Of a DNA stretch of 64,000 nucleotides, positions 53,695-63,718 are shown one piece after another. Origin of the DNA: Edaphobacter bradus (lineage in GTDB: Bacteria > Acidobacteriota > Terriglobia > Terriglobales > Acidobacteriaceae). The position numbers and the translations under genes were made by a program. Below the pieces are notes generated by a model. The model was not told the origin of the DNA. It saw nothing but the letters and a program-made list of their open reading frames with translations, and did not search any database. Where the stretch lies: the NCBI RefSeq assembly GCF_025685645.1, contig NZ_JAGSYF010000006.1:54175-118174 (forward strand), in the 5' to 3' direction. Numbering within the stretch: the first letter of the stretch is position 1; each line of letters begins with the position of its first letter.

Positions 53695-54895
53695 GGCTAG
53701 CTACACTTTCTGGCCTCTGCTGCCATGAGCAGCAGGATGCGATGCTTCACTTCCAGGTGAAGATATCCTCCCCCCCTGCAATACAAGGCTCAAACAAGAG
53801 ACGATAACTGATTAGCTATTTGCCATCAAAAACTAGCATCCATGCGAACAGATAATGAACGACCGATTGCGAAAATCCGATTCCGACTAACCGAAGTGGT
53901 GAGACTAGAGCTTCGCCATCCCCACTTAGCAGTGAGTCTTTGTCTTGCATTCGAGCAGCATGCCATACCCACCTCGACCAGAAGGGCAGATTTCGATCCG
54001 GCATCCTGCAAGTAAGATCGATGTAGTGTGCAGAATTATCTAACGTCGATCACATGTGTAATACAAGCCGAAATGTTCGTTGACTTATTAATTGATTGAG
54101 CATTAACTCGTCGACCGGATCGGATGAAGCTTCGCCATCCCCCTTAGCAGTGAGTCTTTGTCTTATATTCGAAGCGGGCGGATTTTGACCCCGATCCCTG
54201 CACGGAAGGTCGATGTGGTGCAGAATTATCTAACGTCAAGCACGTATGTAATACAACCCGAAATGTTCGGTTGACTCATGAATTGATTGGGCGTTAACAC
54301 GTCGACCGGATCGGATGAAGCTTCGCCATCCTCACTTAGCAGTGAGCCTTTGTCTTACATTGAAGCAGGTGGATTTTGCTCCGGAACCCTGCAAGGGGAT
54401 CGATGTGGTGTGCAGAATTATCTAACGTCGCGCACGTATGTAATACAACCAGAAATGTTCGTTTGACTTATGAATTGTTTCGGCGTTAACACGTCGACCG
54501 CTGGGACGAAGCTTCGCCATCCCCGCTCAGCAGCATTTCCACCTCTGTCCATAGTCATGCCTTCGGGACCATTGAATCCAGTGCTAGCTTCCTGATGGTG
54601 GGCGAAGTATAGGGATGATGCCTTTCACCGCCAGGGCAAAGCGCGACCTTCGCCTTCATCGTTACGCCGGTCTTCGGCTTCAACTCGAGGTGACCTTCTC
54701 GCGTGGAACGCTTTCCTCAGAAACAACTTGCAGCATTGCACCGGTAAGCGTGACACCCGGCTCAGGTCTCACTACCGCCACTGCAGCGCGACAGGTGTCC
54801 AGCAACGTAGTGCAGTCCGGACTCTCCAGTGAGGGGCACTTGGCCGTATACTTTCTGATTTCCTATATGTCACCCAGAGAGCTTGCTTGTATGCC
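53695..54895. other. Long intergenic region with tandem repeats
   Basis: About 1.2 kb between the antiterminator start (minus) and the response-regulator stop (minus). It holds three tandem repeats (53907-54507) and a partial fourth. Short frames at 53816-54011 lie across the first repeat and 54615-54917 has no recognisable domain, so no gene is called. Confidence 0.6.
53907..54541. repeat. Three and a bit tandem imperfect repeats, ~191-219 bp period
   Basis: Units start at 53907, 54126 and 54317, and a partial one at 54508. Each begins GAAGCTTCGCCATCC (first copy slightly changed) and contains CTTAGCAGTGAG, GCAGAATTATCTAACGTC, GTAATACAA, GAAATGTTCG, TTGACT and TTAAC.CGTCGACCG in the same order. 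In each unit TTGACT and TTAACA (TTAACT in the first) are 17 bases apart on the plus strand, promoter-like. Region is A+T richer than its surroundings. Confidence 0.85.
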
Positions 54896-55561
54896 CTATC
54901 CACGTGCGATTCCGTAGAGGGTTGGGTTTTCGAGCGCTACCCGTACTAACTGGCTTCTGCTGCGAACTCCCGTTTTATTGAAGAGCTGCTGAAGGATCGC
55001 CTTTACGTACGGTTCCGAGATATCTAATTTTGCCGCAATCTCCTTGTTGCTCAATCCTTCAAAGACCCCCTGCAAGACCTCTCTTTGGCGATCATTGAGT
55101 GTTCTGCTGGAGTCCTTCTGTAGGGAGGTGCTGGTTATGTTTGCAACCATACTTCCCATGAGGCGAGGGTCCAACCACGCTTCCCCGTTCATCACCCTAT
55201 GGATAGCGGTCACCAGGTCTTCAGGCGGGCTGTGCTTCAAAAAAATTCCGGAGATCCCCAGCTCGAAGACACGGACGATATCCGGCTGATTCAGCCCGGC
55301 AGTTACGAGCAAAATGTGGACCTTTAAGTTTCGTGAGTGGACCTGGGCTAAAAAGTCGAGCGCGGTCTTCTCTCCCAGATCAAAGTCCAAAAGAATCATG
55401 TCGACCTGCATACGCGAAAGTTGATTGAGAACATCAGAAGTCGAAGAAACATCGCCAGCGATCTCGAAAGCATCCACCGCTTCGAGCAGGCGCCGCAGGC
55501 TTTCACGAAACAGAGTGTGGTCGTCGATTAGCAGAATCCTGATTGTGCGGTTAGCTTTCAT
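54896..55561 (-). CDS. LuxR/NarL-type response regulator
   Basis: Protein of 221 aa from the ATG at 55561 (MKANRTIRILLIDDHTLF), overlapping the kinase stop by 11 bases. Receiver domain with acidic pair DD in LLIDDH, phospho-Asp in MILLDFDLGEK and Lys in FLKHSPPEDLV; C-terminal LuxR HTH (LNDRQREVLQGVFEGLSNKE, IAAKLDISEPYVKAILQQLF, NKTGVRSRSQLVR). Acts as a DNA-binding activator after phosphorylation by the upstream kinase. Confidence 0.93.
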   Translation of the reverse strand: MKANRTIRILLIDDHTLFRESLRRLLEAVDAFEIAGDVSSTSDVLNQLSRMQVDMILLDFDLGEKTALDFLAQVHSRNLKVHILLVTAGLNQPDIVRVFELGISGIFLKHSPPEDLVTAIHRVMNGEAWLDPRLMGSMVANITSTSLQKDSSRTLNDRQREVLQGVFEGLSNKEIAAKLDISEPYVKAILQQLFNKTGVRSRSQLVRVALENPTLYGIARG

Positions 55562-56945
55562 CTGTCCCCTCGTTGCTGGCTGCAAGCTCAACGACAAACA
55601 TCGCGCCGTCGGCGGTAGATTCGTAACGCAGGTCGCCGCCGAATGAGCGTAACAGCGCTCTCGATAGATACAGACCAAGGCCAACGCGGTCGGATTGTGT
55701 CTGAAAGGGACGGAAGAGAAGCTCAGGAACCTTGACGCCAGGTCCGTTGTCGGCGACCGCAATAAAGACAGTCGAATCCTGAGCCCAGGACTTCATCGAA
55801 ATTTTGCGCAGCGCCTGGTCTTCCAGTGCGGCTTCGCTATTTCTTGTGAGATTGAGAAAGACTTGCATGAGGCTCTGGCGATCGGCCCACACCGTCGGCA
55901 GATCGGCTTGTATCTCCCAGCTAACCTCTATCTCCCGTTCTCGCAGAGGAGATCCGACGATGATTCGAAGCTCCTCCATAAAAGATTGCAGATTGAGCCT
56001 GACTGGCCGCTCAGCAGCCTGCCTCAGATCCAAGGCCGCGACTCTTTCCAAAGCAGTGACCAGGGTTCCTAAAGCCTCGAAGTCTTTGTTCTCCTTGAGA
56101 GAGTCATTCCTGGCGAGGTTTTGATGCACGACTGCGATTGCACCGCAGACATTGCGGACTTCGTGCGATACCGCACCTGCAATAATTCGAGAGCCAGAAA
56201 GAAGCTGATGCAGGTTCGCCTCTTCGCGATCGCGAAGGTCTTGTGAAGCATCAACAACCATGGCCGCAAGGCGAGCTCCGGCGCTGGTGAGATAGGTGGA
56301 AAACCAGACCTCGGCGAGAAAGGATTCTCCGTCATTCCTCTGTCCGCGGCACTGCATGACGGTTCGGAAAGACGGTTGTCCTCCGCGGAAGGCCGGGACC
56401 TTGGTGAGAATCGGCAGATACGCGCCAAGAGACTTTCCTTCAAGGGTTCCTGATTGCATAGCGAACATTCTTTCAGCGGCATCGTTCGCCAAGAGAATCA
56501 GCCCAGCAGCATCAATTGTGAGAATCGCGATGGGGCTGCTCGCGACGAGAACGAGCAGTTGCTCCTCGGCATCGCGCCGCGCGCTAACTTCGCGTTCCAG
56601 AGCTTCGAGATGAAGTGCCGTCCTCTTTCTGTTTGCGAAGACTTCCTGGACAAACAACCCAGAGCCGCTGAAGGCGGCGAAATACAAGGCGTCTCTAGGG
56701 ATACTAGTCAGGCCTGTCCATGCGAAGCTATCGAAGGTTTCCGCCAGCACCGTGCACAGTGCGCCCAGAAGGACTACCTGAAAACGCGTCAATACAACAG
56801 CGCCTAAGGCAACAGGTAGCAAATACAACATTCCGAGAGGAATATTTGCACTAATGCGCCAATCAACAAACGCGATGGCCGCCACGAGAAGTAGAACTCG
56901 CGCCAATGCGGTTGTGCGGCTGCCACTGGTAAAGGAAAGAGCCAT
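55551..56945 (-). CDS. Membrane sensor histidine kinase
   Basis: Protein of 464 aa. Three or four N-terminal membrane segments (about 12-105), a PAS domain (VLVASSPIAILTIDAAGLIL, FAMQSGTLEGKSLGAYLP), the H-box GAVSHEVRNVCGAIAVVHQN, and an HATPase (ADNGPGVKVPELLFRPFQT, DRVGLGLYLSRALL). Operon with the response regulator, divergent from the heavy-metal efflux operon; whether it controls that operon is inference. Confidence 0.92.
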   Translation of the reverse strand: MALSFTSGSRTTALARVLLLVAAIAFVDWRISANIPLGMLYLLPVALGAVVLTRFQVVLLGALCTVLAETFDSFAWTGLTSIPRDALYFAAFSGSGLFVQEVFANRKRTALHLEALEREVSARRDAEEQLLVLVASSPIAILTIDAAGLILLANDAAERMFAMQSGTLEGKSLGAYLPILTKVPAFRGGQPSFRTVMQCRGQRNDGESFLAEVWFSTYLTSAGARLAAMVVDASQDLRDREEANLHQLLSGSRIIAGAVSHEVRNVCGAIAVVHQNLARNDSLKENKDFEALGTLVTALERVAALDLRQAAERPVRLNLQSFMEELRIIVGSPLREREIEVSWEIQADLPTVWADRQSLMQVFLNLTRNSEAALEDQALRKISMKSWAQDSTVFIAVADNGPGVKVPELLFRPFQTQSDRVGLGLYLSRALLRSFGGDLRYESTADGAMFVVELAASNEGTDES

Positions 56946-56989
56946 TGGCGATTCGTGACCTGTCTCTCTTCAGCCTACGACAAATCAAT

Positions 56990-57046
56990 GACCGGCAGAT
57001 ATACTATCGAAAGATAGTGCGTTGGGTGGCCGAACGATAGCCGGTC
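56990..57046. promoter_or_regulatory. Nested inverted repeats in the kinase/efflux divergent region
   Basis: ACTATC-GAAA-GATAGT (57003-57018) is a perfect 6-bp inverted repeat. GACCGGC (56990-56996) and GCCGGTC (57040-57046) form an outer inverted pair around it. Possible operator between the kinase start (56945) and the efflux operon start (57220). Confidence 0.5.
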
Positions 57047-57219
57047 TTTGCACATTCTTTGCGACTTCCGAACTAAGATTAAGTTCAGACAACAGTGTGA
57101 GATGTAGCCGGAGGCATTTGTATAGAACTGCCGCCGTTTCGCGTAGACCTCGTGGATGAGAGACGGCTGGATTGTCCGCTTCGCTGTCTCGGCTGCCTCT
57201 TCAAGACCGAGGCATTTGC

Positions 57220-58365
57220 ATGCAGAATGGCATCATCCGAGTAATCATCCTGTCCGTAGTGTGCGCAGCTTCGCTTGCTGGGTGCAAAAAAGGGGCAAAG
57301 AACGAAGAGGCCGAAGCTCCTCCGAAGGCAGTCGTTGAAGACTCAGGCGATCCGCAGCAGTTTCGCGTTGACAATGCAGGTCAGATTGCTCTTGTGACTG
57401 CGGGCGAGCACGCTTCAACTTCAGCATTGAACGTGACCGGCACCGTTGCGGCGGACATCTCCAGAACAATTCCGGTGGTCTCGCTAGCGAATGGTCGGGT
57501 AGTCGGTGTGCATGCCCGGCTTGGCGATTATGTTCGCAAGGGGCAATTGCTGCTTGAAGTACAGAGCACGGACATCTCAGGCGCGTTTGATCAATATCTC
57601 AAGGCATCAAACGACGAGCGGCTGGCTAACACCCAGCTCGAGCGAGCCAAGCTTCTCTACGACAGAGGAGCACTTTCCAAGTCTCAGCTTGATATCGTTG
57701 AGAACAGCGAGCTCGACGCCAAAACGGATCTCGTTGCCGCAGAACAGCAGTTGCGTGTTCTCGGCGTCGATAAGACAAATCCCTCCGCTGCTGTAAAGAT
57801 CTACTCTCCGGCGACGGGCGTCATTATTTCGCAGAACGTAACGGATGCAAGTGCGGCTGGAGTCAGCCTTTCAGGTTCCTCGACTGCGTTTACCATCGCT
57901 GATCTGTCTCATGTCTGGGTTATCTGCGACGTCTACGAGAACGATCTTGCAACTCTCCGGCTGGGTCAATCAGCTGAAATCCACCTCAATGCATATCCTG
58001 GCCGCACACTCAAGGGAACTGTCTCGGATATCGGCGCTGTTCTTGACCCTAGCATACGCACCGCAAAAGTAAGGATTCAAGTTGAGAACCCCAGCATGCT
58101 GATGCGAATCGGCATGTTCGCGTCCGTCGTGCTCTATGGGCAGCGTCCGGAGATGCATGCGTCTCTACCGGCCACCGCCATACTTCACCTGCAGGATCGC
58201 GATTGGGTATTTGCTCCGGCGGGCGACAACCAGTTCCGTCGTATTCAAGTCCGGACAGGAATGACGTTGCCAAACGGGCAACAGGAGATCCTGGCGGGTT
58301 TGCAGCCCGGCCAACAGGTTGTCGCACAGGCACTATCGGTGCAGAATTCGGTGGCTCAGCGATGA
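57220..58365 (+). CDS. RND efflux periplasmic adaptor (membrane fusion lipoprotein)
   Basis: Protein of 381 aa from the ATG at 57220: lipoprotein signal with lipobox LAGC (MQNGIIRVIILSVVCAASLA). Then the biotinyl-lipoyl half (VVSLANGRVVGVHARLGDYV), a coiled-coil hairpin (about 115-175), the lipoyl return (KIYSPATGVIISQNVTDASA) and beta-barrel (LRLGQSAEIHLNAYPGR). It links the RND pump to TolC in the periplasm. The next gene starts inside its stop codon (ATGA). Confidence 0.92.
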   Translation: MQNGIIRVIILSVVCAASLAGCKKGAKNEEAEAPPKAVVEDSGDPQQFRVDNAGQIALVTAGEHASTSALNVTGTVAADISRTIPVVSLANGRVVGVHARLGDYVRKGQLLLEVQSTDISGAFDQYLKASNDERLANTQLERAKLLYDRGALSKSQLDIVENSELDAKTDLVAAEQQLRVLGVDKTNPSAAVKIYSPATGVIISQNVTDASAAGVSLSGSSTAFTIADLSHVWVICDVYENDLATLRLGQSAEIHLNAYPGRTLKGTVSDIGAVLDPSIRTAKVRIQVENPSMLMRIGMFASVVLYGQRPEMHASLPATAILHLQDRDWVFAPAGDNQFRRIQVRTGMTLPNGQQEILAGLQPGQQVVAQALSVQNSVAQR

Positions 58366-61300
58366 TTGCTGGCCTGGTTGATTTTGCGCTTAACAATCGA
58401 TGGCTGGTGCTTGGAGCAGCTATATTGCTCTTTGGCTGGGGTATTATTTCTTTTCACAACCTTCCGGTTGAAGCGTATCCGGACGTTGCCAATAACTATG
58501 TCCAGGTGATTACGCAGTGGCCAGGCCGAGCCGCTGAAGAAGTTGAGCAACAGGTCACTGTTCCGATTGAGATCCAGATGGCGGGTATCCCTCACCTTGT
58601 TCATCTGCGCTCGACTACTCTCGCTGGCCTGTCGAGCCTCACGTTGATCTTCGATGATGATTCGATCAACGATTGGAATCGAGAAAAAGTTCTTGAGCGT
58701 CTTTCACAGGTCACACTCCCCGCCGGGCTACAGCCGCAGATTGGAACTGACTTTAGCCCGGTGGGGCAAATCATGTTCTTCCGGCTGACTAGCACCAACC
58801 CGGTTTACGGGAATACGGAACTTAAATCGTTGGAAGATTGGACGATTGAGAAGCAATTTAAGTCCGTTCCTGGTGTAGTCGACGTTTCAAGCTTCGGGGG
58901 TATGACGAAAAATTATCAGGTCAATGTCGATCCAGAGAAGCTGGTCTCTTATGGGTTAAGCATTGGACAGATAGAACAAGCGCTTGCAAATAACAATATC
59001 AATGCGGGCGGCAGCTTCATTGAGCAGGGCCAGCAGCAGATCAATGTCCGCGAAGTAGGCCTAGTCAGAAATCTTTACGACATTGAGAACATCGTCATCC
59101 GTGCGCAGAATGGCACGCCCATTCGCATTCGAGATGTCGCAACTGTGGTTCAGGGGCACCAGATCCGTCTCGGTCAGATGGGTTATGCCCTGCATCGCTC
59201 CGACGGCAAGATCATCGACGATACCGACACGGTCGATGGCATTGTTTTGCTACAAAAGGGTGCGGATGAAGATCCAACTCTCGAAGCCGTTCACGAAAAG
59301 ATCAAGGAACTGAATGATCGGATTCTGCCGAAGGGAGTCAGGGTTGCTCCTTATCTCGACCGTAGCGATCTGGTTCACTACACGACACACACGGTCCTCC
59401 ATAACCTGTCGGAAGGGATCATCCTTGTCGTAATCGTGCTGTTCTTCTTTCTTGGCAATGTGCGAGGCGCGCTGATCGTCTCGCTGACGATCCCTTTCGC
59501 ACTTTTGTTTGCCTCGATCTGCCTCGATCTACGGCATATTCCCGCAAATCTGCTCTCCCTAGGCGCTCTTGATTTTGGCATGGTCGTCGACGGCGCAGTC
59601 GTCATCGTGGAAAATATCGTGCGCCATCTTAATCGTCCTAATCCAACGGGGCGCACGACGCTGGAGCGAATTCGCGAAGCCACGCACGAAGTTCAAAGGC
59701 CCGTCTTCTACGCAATTGGAATCATCATCGCTGCGTACCTGCCCATCTTTACCTTGCAGGCCGTCGAGGGCCGGCTCTTCAAGCCGATGGCCTGGACCGT
59801 TGCCTTTGCCCTGCTGGGAGCGCTGCTGTTCTCGATGCTGCTTGCTCCTGTGCTTTCCAGCTTCTTCTTTCGCAAAGGGGCAACAGAGTGGCACAACCCC
59901 TTTATGGGCTGGCTTACCAAACATTATCGTGTCGCCGCAGGCTGGGCGATCTCACATCGGTTTGCAACATTCAGCTTTGCCGTCGGAGTTCTTGCCCTCT
60001 CAGCCTTCCTTCTTTTCAGCGGAGTGCTCGGTTCTGAGTTCCTCCCGCATCTGGATGAAGGCGCGATCTGGGTGCGCGGCACGCTTGCTCCCAGTGAAGG
60101 GCCGACGGACGGAGTCGCCACCATGAATAAGGCCCGCGTCATCCTCGCGTCCTTTCCGGAGGTGACCCAGGTTGCAAGCCAGGTAGGCCGGCCTGACGAC
60201 GGCACAGACACGACTGGATTCTTCAACACAGAGTACTTCGTTGACTTGAAGCCGAAGGAGGAGTGGCGTCCGGTCTTCCACAAGGACAAGGATGAGCTCA
60301 CGGCGGCGATGAATCGCGAGTTGGAAAAGATGCCCGGGGTCATCTGGAACTTCTCCCAGCCCATCTCCGACAACGTTGAAGAGGCGGTGAGCGGAGTCAA
60401 AGGAGAGCTAGCTGTCAAAGTATACGGCGACGACCTTAAGACACTCGAAGCACTCGGGGACCAGATCGTCGGCATCATGGGTACGGTGAAGGGAGTCCAG
60501 GACCTAGGACTGTTCCGCGTGATTGGACAACCTAATCTTAACTTCACGGTCGACCGCCAGGCCGCGGCACGCTGGGGCATCAATGTCTCCGATGTGCAGG
60601 ACGCGATTCAGACTGCGGTCGGCGGCAATGCTGTAAGTCAGGTGTTGCAGGGAGAAGCTCACTACGACCTGACCGCAAGGTATCAGGAGCCATATCGCGG
60701 AACCACGGAGGCGATTGACAATATCCGCCTACTTTCTCCCTCGGGTGAGCGCGTCTCGCTTGGACAACTGACAAAGGTAGCCACTCGGGATGGCGCTGCC
60801 GAAATCTATCGCGAAGGCGGACAACGATATGTTGCAATCAAATACAGTGTGCGTGGCCGAGACCTTGGCAGCACGGTGGAAGAAGCCATTGCCAAGGTCA
60901 ATAAGGCAGTCAAGCTGCCTTCGGGATATCACCTCGACTGGGCTGGTGAATACGCAAGTCAACAACGCTCGCAGAAGCGGCTGATGATCGTACTGCCGCT
61001 CACGCTCATTATTATCTTCGTGATCCTCTACACCATGTTCCGCTCTGGAAAGTGGGCTTGCCTCATCCTGGTCAATGTCGCGATGGCGCCTATTGGCGGA
61101 CTGCTGGCCATGCTCTTCAGTCATACTCACTTCAGCGTTTCCTCGGGCGTTGGATTCCTTGCACTCTTCGGCGTCTCCGTTCAGACCGGTGTCATCATGC
61201 TTGAGTACATCAACCAGCTTCGAGTGCAGGGAAACGCTATCGAAAACGCCGCGGTAGAAGGCGCCGTGCTGCGGTTGAGGCCCATCATGATGACGATGCT

Positions 61301-61499
61301 GGTGGCAACACTGGGATTGTTGCCGGCGGCAACCTCACACGGTATCGGGTCCGATTCGCAACGTCCTTTCGCAATCGTCATTGTAGGCGGACTTATAGGA
61401 GCTCTCGCTATCAACGTATTTCTGCTGCCTACGCTTTATGTGTGGATTGCGCGGCCCGACGACGTTCTTCCTCAACCAGATCTCGAGTTCGCGAATTGA
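58362..61499 (+). CDS. Heavy-metal efflux RND transporter (CzcA/CusA family)
   Basis: Protein of 1045 aa from the ATG at 58362, overlapping the adaptor stop. Twelve membrane segments; N-terminal LVDFALNNRWLVLGAAI, PVEAYPDVANNYVQV, TQWPGRAAEEVEQQVTVPIE; transmembrane 4 LDFGMVVDGAVVIVEN carries all three acidic residues (Asp-Asp-Glu) of the CzcA proton relay, unlike the CusA version. This favours divalent ions such as Zn, Co or Cd (inference). It forms the inner-membrane pump of the tripartite complex. Confidence 0.95.
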   Translation: MIAGLVDFALNNRWLVLGAAILLFGWGIISFHNLPVEAYPDVANNYVQVITQWPGRAAEEVEQQVTVPIEIQMAGIPHLVHLRSTTLAGLSSLTLIFDDDSINDWNREKVLERLSQVTLPAGLQPQIGTDFSPVGQIMFFRLTSTNPVYGNTELKSLEDWTIEKQFKSVPGVVDVSSFGGMTKNYQVNVDPEKLVSYGLSIGQIEQALANNNINAGGSFIEQGQQQINVREVGLVRNLYDIENIVIRAQNGTPIRIRDVATVVQGHQIRLGQMGYALHRSDGKIIDDTDTVDGIVLLQKGADEDPTLEAVHEKIKELNDRILPKGVRVAPYLDRSDLVHYTTHTVLHNLSEGIILVVIVLFFFLGNVRGALIVSLTIPFALLFASICLDLRHIPANLLSLGALDFGMVVDGAVVIVENIVRHLNRPNPTGRTTLERIREATHEVQRPVFYAIGIIIAAYLPIFTLQAVEGRLFKPMAWTVAFALLGALLFSMLLAPVLSSFFFRKGATEWHNPFMGWLTKHYRVAAGWAISHRFATFSFAVGVLALSAFLLFSGVLGSEFLPHLDEGAIWVRGTLAPSEGPTDGVATMNKARVILASFPEVTQVASQVGRPDDGTDTTGFFNTEYFVDLKPKEEWRPVFHKDKDELTAAMNRELEKMPGVIWNFSQPISDNVEEAVSGVKGELAVKVYGDDLKTLEALGDQIVGIMGTVKGVQDLGLFRVIGQPNLNFTVDRQAAARWGINVSDVQDAIQTAVGGNAVSQVLQGEAHYDLTARYQEPYRGTTEAIDNIRLLSPSGERVSLGQLTKVATRDGAAEIYREGGQRYVAIKYSVRGRDLGSTVEEAIAKVNKAVKLPSGYHLDWAGEYASQQRSQKRLMIVLPLTLIIIFVILYTMFRSGKWACLILVNVAMAPIGGLLAMLFSHTHFSVSSGVGFLALFGVSVQTGVIMLEYINQLRVQGNAIENAAVEGAVLRLRPIMMTMLVATLGLLPAATSHGIGSDSQRPFAIVIVGGLIGALAINVFLLPTLYVWIARPDDVLPQPDLEFAN

Positions 61500-61637
61500 C
61501 GTACAACGAAAGCCTGTTCGATCGATCGATTGGAAAATGACGATGTCGCCGACGACAACCGCCGAATACAAACGCACACTCGACATCGCCTGCAAGCGAG
61601 TGAAGGCGCGCGAGTTCGTGGGAGGATTCTTGCAACT

Positions 61638-62933
61638 ATGACAACACACGCGCATTATCGCTTGCCCGGGCAAAGATGGTGGTTCACTCTGCTGCTACTG
61701 TGCTGCGCGAACCACTATGGACAAGCACAGCAGCCGCTGACCTGGGATCAGGTGAAGGCCCGGTTCGAAGCCGCGAATCCGGCGTTGAAGGCGGATGCGC
61801 TCGGGGTCGACGAACTCAAAGCTCAGGAGATTACCGCCTATCTTCGTCCCAACCCGCAGTTCAACCTTGCCGTGGATGGAACTCAGTTCCCCCCACACAA
61901 AGGACCTTACACGCCTGTCGTTAGCACTCAGGAGCAAAGCACTTTCAGCTATCTCCACGAACGCCAGCACAAGCGGGAGCTTCGTTTGGAGAGCGCGGTG
62001 GAAGGGACGCGCATAGGTCGGTCGCTGCATGAAGACCTGGACCGGACCATGATCTTCACGCTGCGTAGCGCCTTTGTGCAGACGCTTCAGGCCAAGGCTG
62101 TGCTGGATTTGGCAAAGGCCAACTTGGACTACTACGACAAGATCATCGATATCAGCAGAAACCGTCTGAGTGCCGGCGATATTGCGCAGGTTGACTTCGA
62201 TCGAATCGAGCTGTTGCGGGTGCAGTACGAGTCGGAGATACAGACAGCCATTGTCAATCTGCGCACAGCAAAGATTCAACTGCTGCAACTGCTCAACGAC
62301 CGCACCCCCATGGATCAGTTCAACGTGGATGGTCCGTTTGATTTCGCCGATGCGCTCAGGCCATTGGATGATTACCGCCAGCTCGCCCTCGCCTCACGTC
62401 CCGACCTTCAGGCGGCGATTCAGACGATCGAGCAATCGAAAACAAATCATAAGCTGGCGATGGCCAACGGTTCGACCGACCCCACCTACAGCGTATGGTG
62501 GACGCACAATCCGTCGTTTAACAACATAGGTTACGGCGACAATACCCTCGGCCTCAGCTTCGCCATACCGTTGCGGATCTTCGACCGCAATCAGGGTGAG
62601 AAGAAGCGGACACTGATCGACATCGACCGCAACAACCAGTTGACGGAAGCCGCGCGGGCGCAGGTCTTCAGCGATGTCGACTCTTCCTACGAGCAAGTAA
62701 GCAGCAACATCGCATTGCTCAAGCCATACAAACAGAAGTATCTCGATCAGGCAACACGAGTCCGGGATACGATTACCTTCTCCTATCAACATGGCGGAGC
62801 CTCGTTGATGGACTTTCTAAACGCTCAAAGCGACTATCGCGTCGTACAGCTGACCTATGCCCAGTTGATCGGCTCGTATCTGGTAGCTGCAGGCCAGCTA
62901 AATCTTGCTGTTGGACGCGAGGTGATCCAATAA
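61638..62933 (+). CDS. TolC/CzcC-family outer membrane efflux protein
   Basis: Protein of 431 aa from the ATG at 61638; the longer frame from 61530 lacks a signal peptide. Signal (RWWFTLLLLCCANHYGQAQ), then two outer membrane efflux repeats: LTWDQVKARFEAANPALKAD, VLDLAKANLDYYDKIIDISRNR, RLSAGDIAQVDFDRIELLRVQ, and the second repeat RPDLQAAIQTIEQSKTNHKL, TFSYQHGGASLMDFLNAQSDY. It gives the outer-membrane channel of the metal efflux complex, third gene of the operon. Confidence 0.93.
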   Translation: MTTHAHYRLPGQRWWFTLLLLCCANHYGQAQQPLTWDQVKARFEAANPALKADALGVDELKAQEITAYLRPNPQFNLAVDGTQFPPHKGPYTPVVSTQEQSTFSYLHERQHKRELRLESAVEGTRIGRSLHEDLDRTMIFTLRSAFVQTLQAKAVLDLAKANLDYYDKIIDISRNRLSAGDIAQVDFDRIELLRVQYESEIQTAIVNLRTAKIQLLQLLNDRTPMDQFNVDGPFDFADALRPLDDYRQLALASRPDLQAAIQTIEQSKTNHKLAMANGSTDPTYSVWWTHNPSFNNIGYGDNTLGLSFAIPLRIFDRNQGEKKRTLIDIDRNNQLTEAARAQVFSDVDSSYEQVSSNIALLKPYKQKYLDQATRVRDTITFSYQHGGASLMDFLNAQSDYRVVQLTYAQLIGSYLVAAGQLNLAVGREVIQ

Positions 62934-62946
62934 CCAGATCTTAATT

Positions 62947-63185
62947 TTGATACCCTCGGTCTCTCTGACCTGTACAACCTCCATTACTTGGACGAGTCGA
63001 AGCAGACTCAACATGGCTCAATTTGCTTACGAACACGAACACGGCGGAATTGCTCTTATCGATTACCTCGACGCGGTACGCGACTCACGAACGGTAGCAA
63101 CAAACGCTCTGAATTCCTACGCTCGACGTGGCTGGCAATTCACCATCTGAGCTTCGCAACCGCCACTCAAGTCATCCCTAAGTAG
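62947..63185 (+). pseudogene. C-terminal remnant of a second TolC-family gene
   Basis: FAYEHEHGGIALIDYLDAVR and TVATNALNSYA match the second repeat end of TolC-family proteins (compare FSYQHGGASLMDFLNAQSDY in the gene upstream); after a one-base shift the frame continues TWLAIHHLSFATATQVIPK to a stop at 63185. There is no start or N-terminal part. It is a different family member, not a copy of the gene upstream. Confidence 0.7.
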
Positions 63186-63718
63186 ATTCCCGAATTTCGG
63201 CTAGCTGCCCAATGCGGCATTTCTCGACTAATCAGGAACGATAAGTCGGCTTGTGGGAAGCCATCCACTGGGCAAAGTCCTCTGCTTTGGTTTCCCATCT
63301 GACACGGTAAGCTCTCTCCCCTGAAAGCCACTCCGAGTTGGAATCTTCCATTGGTTCACACCGCAGCGCCCTGCAAGAGCGAGGGTTGATCAAGCAGGCC
63401 CAGGGCTAGGCTCTCTAGACAGATGTTCAATGAGGTGCCCATGGCACTCTCATCTCCTTGAATCTACTCACTCGAAAACTGCCACCTCAGCTGTATCAAA
63501 CGGTGTGGCAATTAAGCATTTCATATACTTTCAATGCCCGCACGCACGCCTCCACATTTTGGGTTTGTGTCGTAATGACGTGCGAACAGTCGGTGATGTC
63601 AATGCGGAGAGCGGCGCGTATTTACCTGCGAAGTAATTGTTGCGCTTGTTCGCTCACTGGTAAGTTGAATCATCGGACAGCGGTCCGTGAAATGGTTCAA
63701 CTCACTACGGGAGATAAC
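63186..63718. other. Intergenic region, no gene supported
   Basis: About 530 bases before the SnoaL-like gene. A 68-aa frame (63430-63636) has no recognisable motif. Ends with GGGAG 6 bases before the next ATG. Confidence 0.45.

Noticed and set aside
53816..54011. Two ~61-aa minus-strand frames at the first tandem repeat
   Set aside because: They cover part of a non-coding repeat and are not kept in the other units.
53907..54541. CRISPR array
   Set aside because: The repeating unit is ~191-219 bp with similarity along its whole length; there are no short identical repeats with unique spacers and no cas genes.
54615..54917. 100-aa plus-strand gene
   Set aside because: No ribosome site or recognisable domain, Ser/Thr-rich composition typical of shadow frames, and it ends inside the response-regulator gene.
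63430..63636. 68-aa plus-strand gene
   Set aside because: No motif, no clear ribosome site; composition like non-coding DNA.
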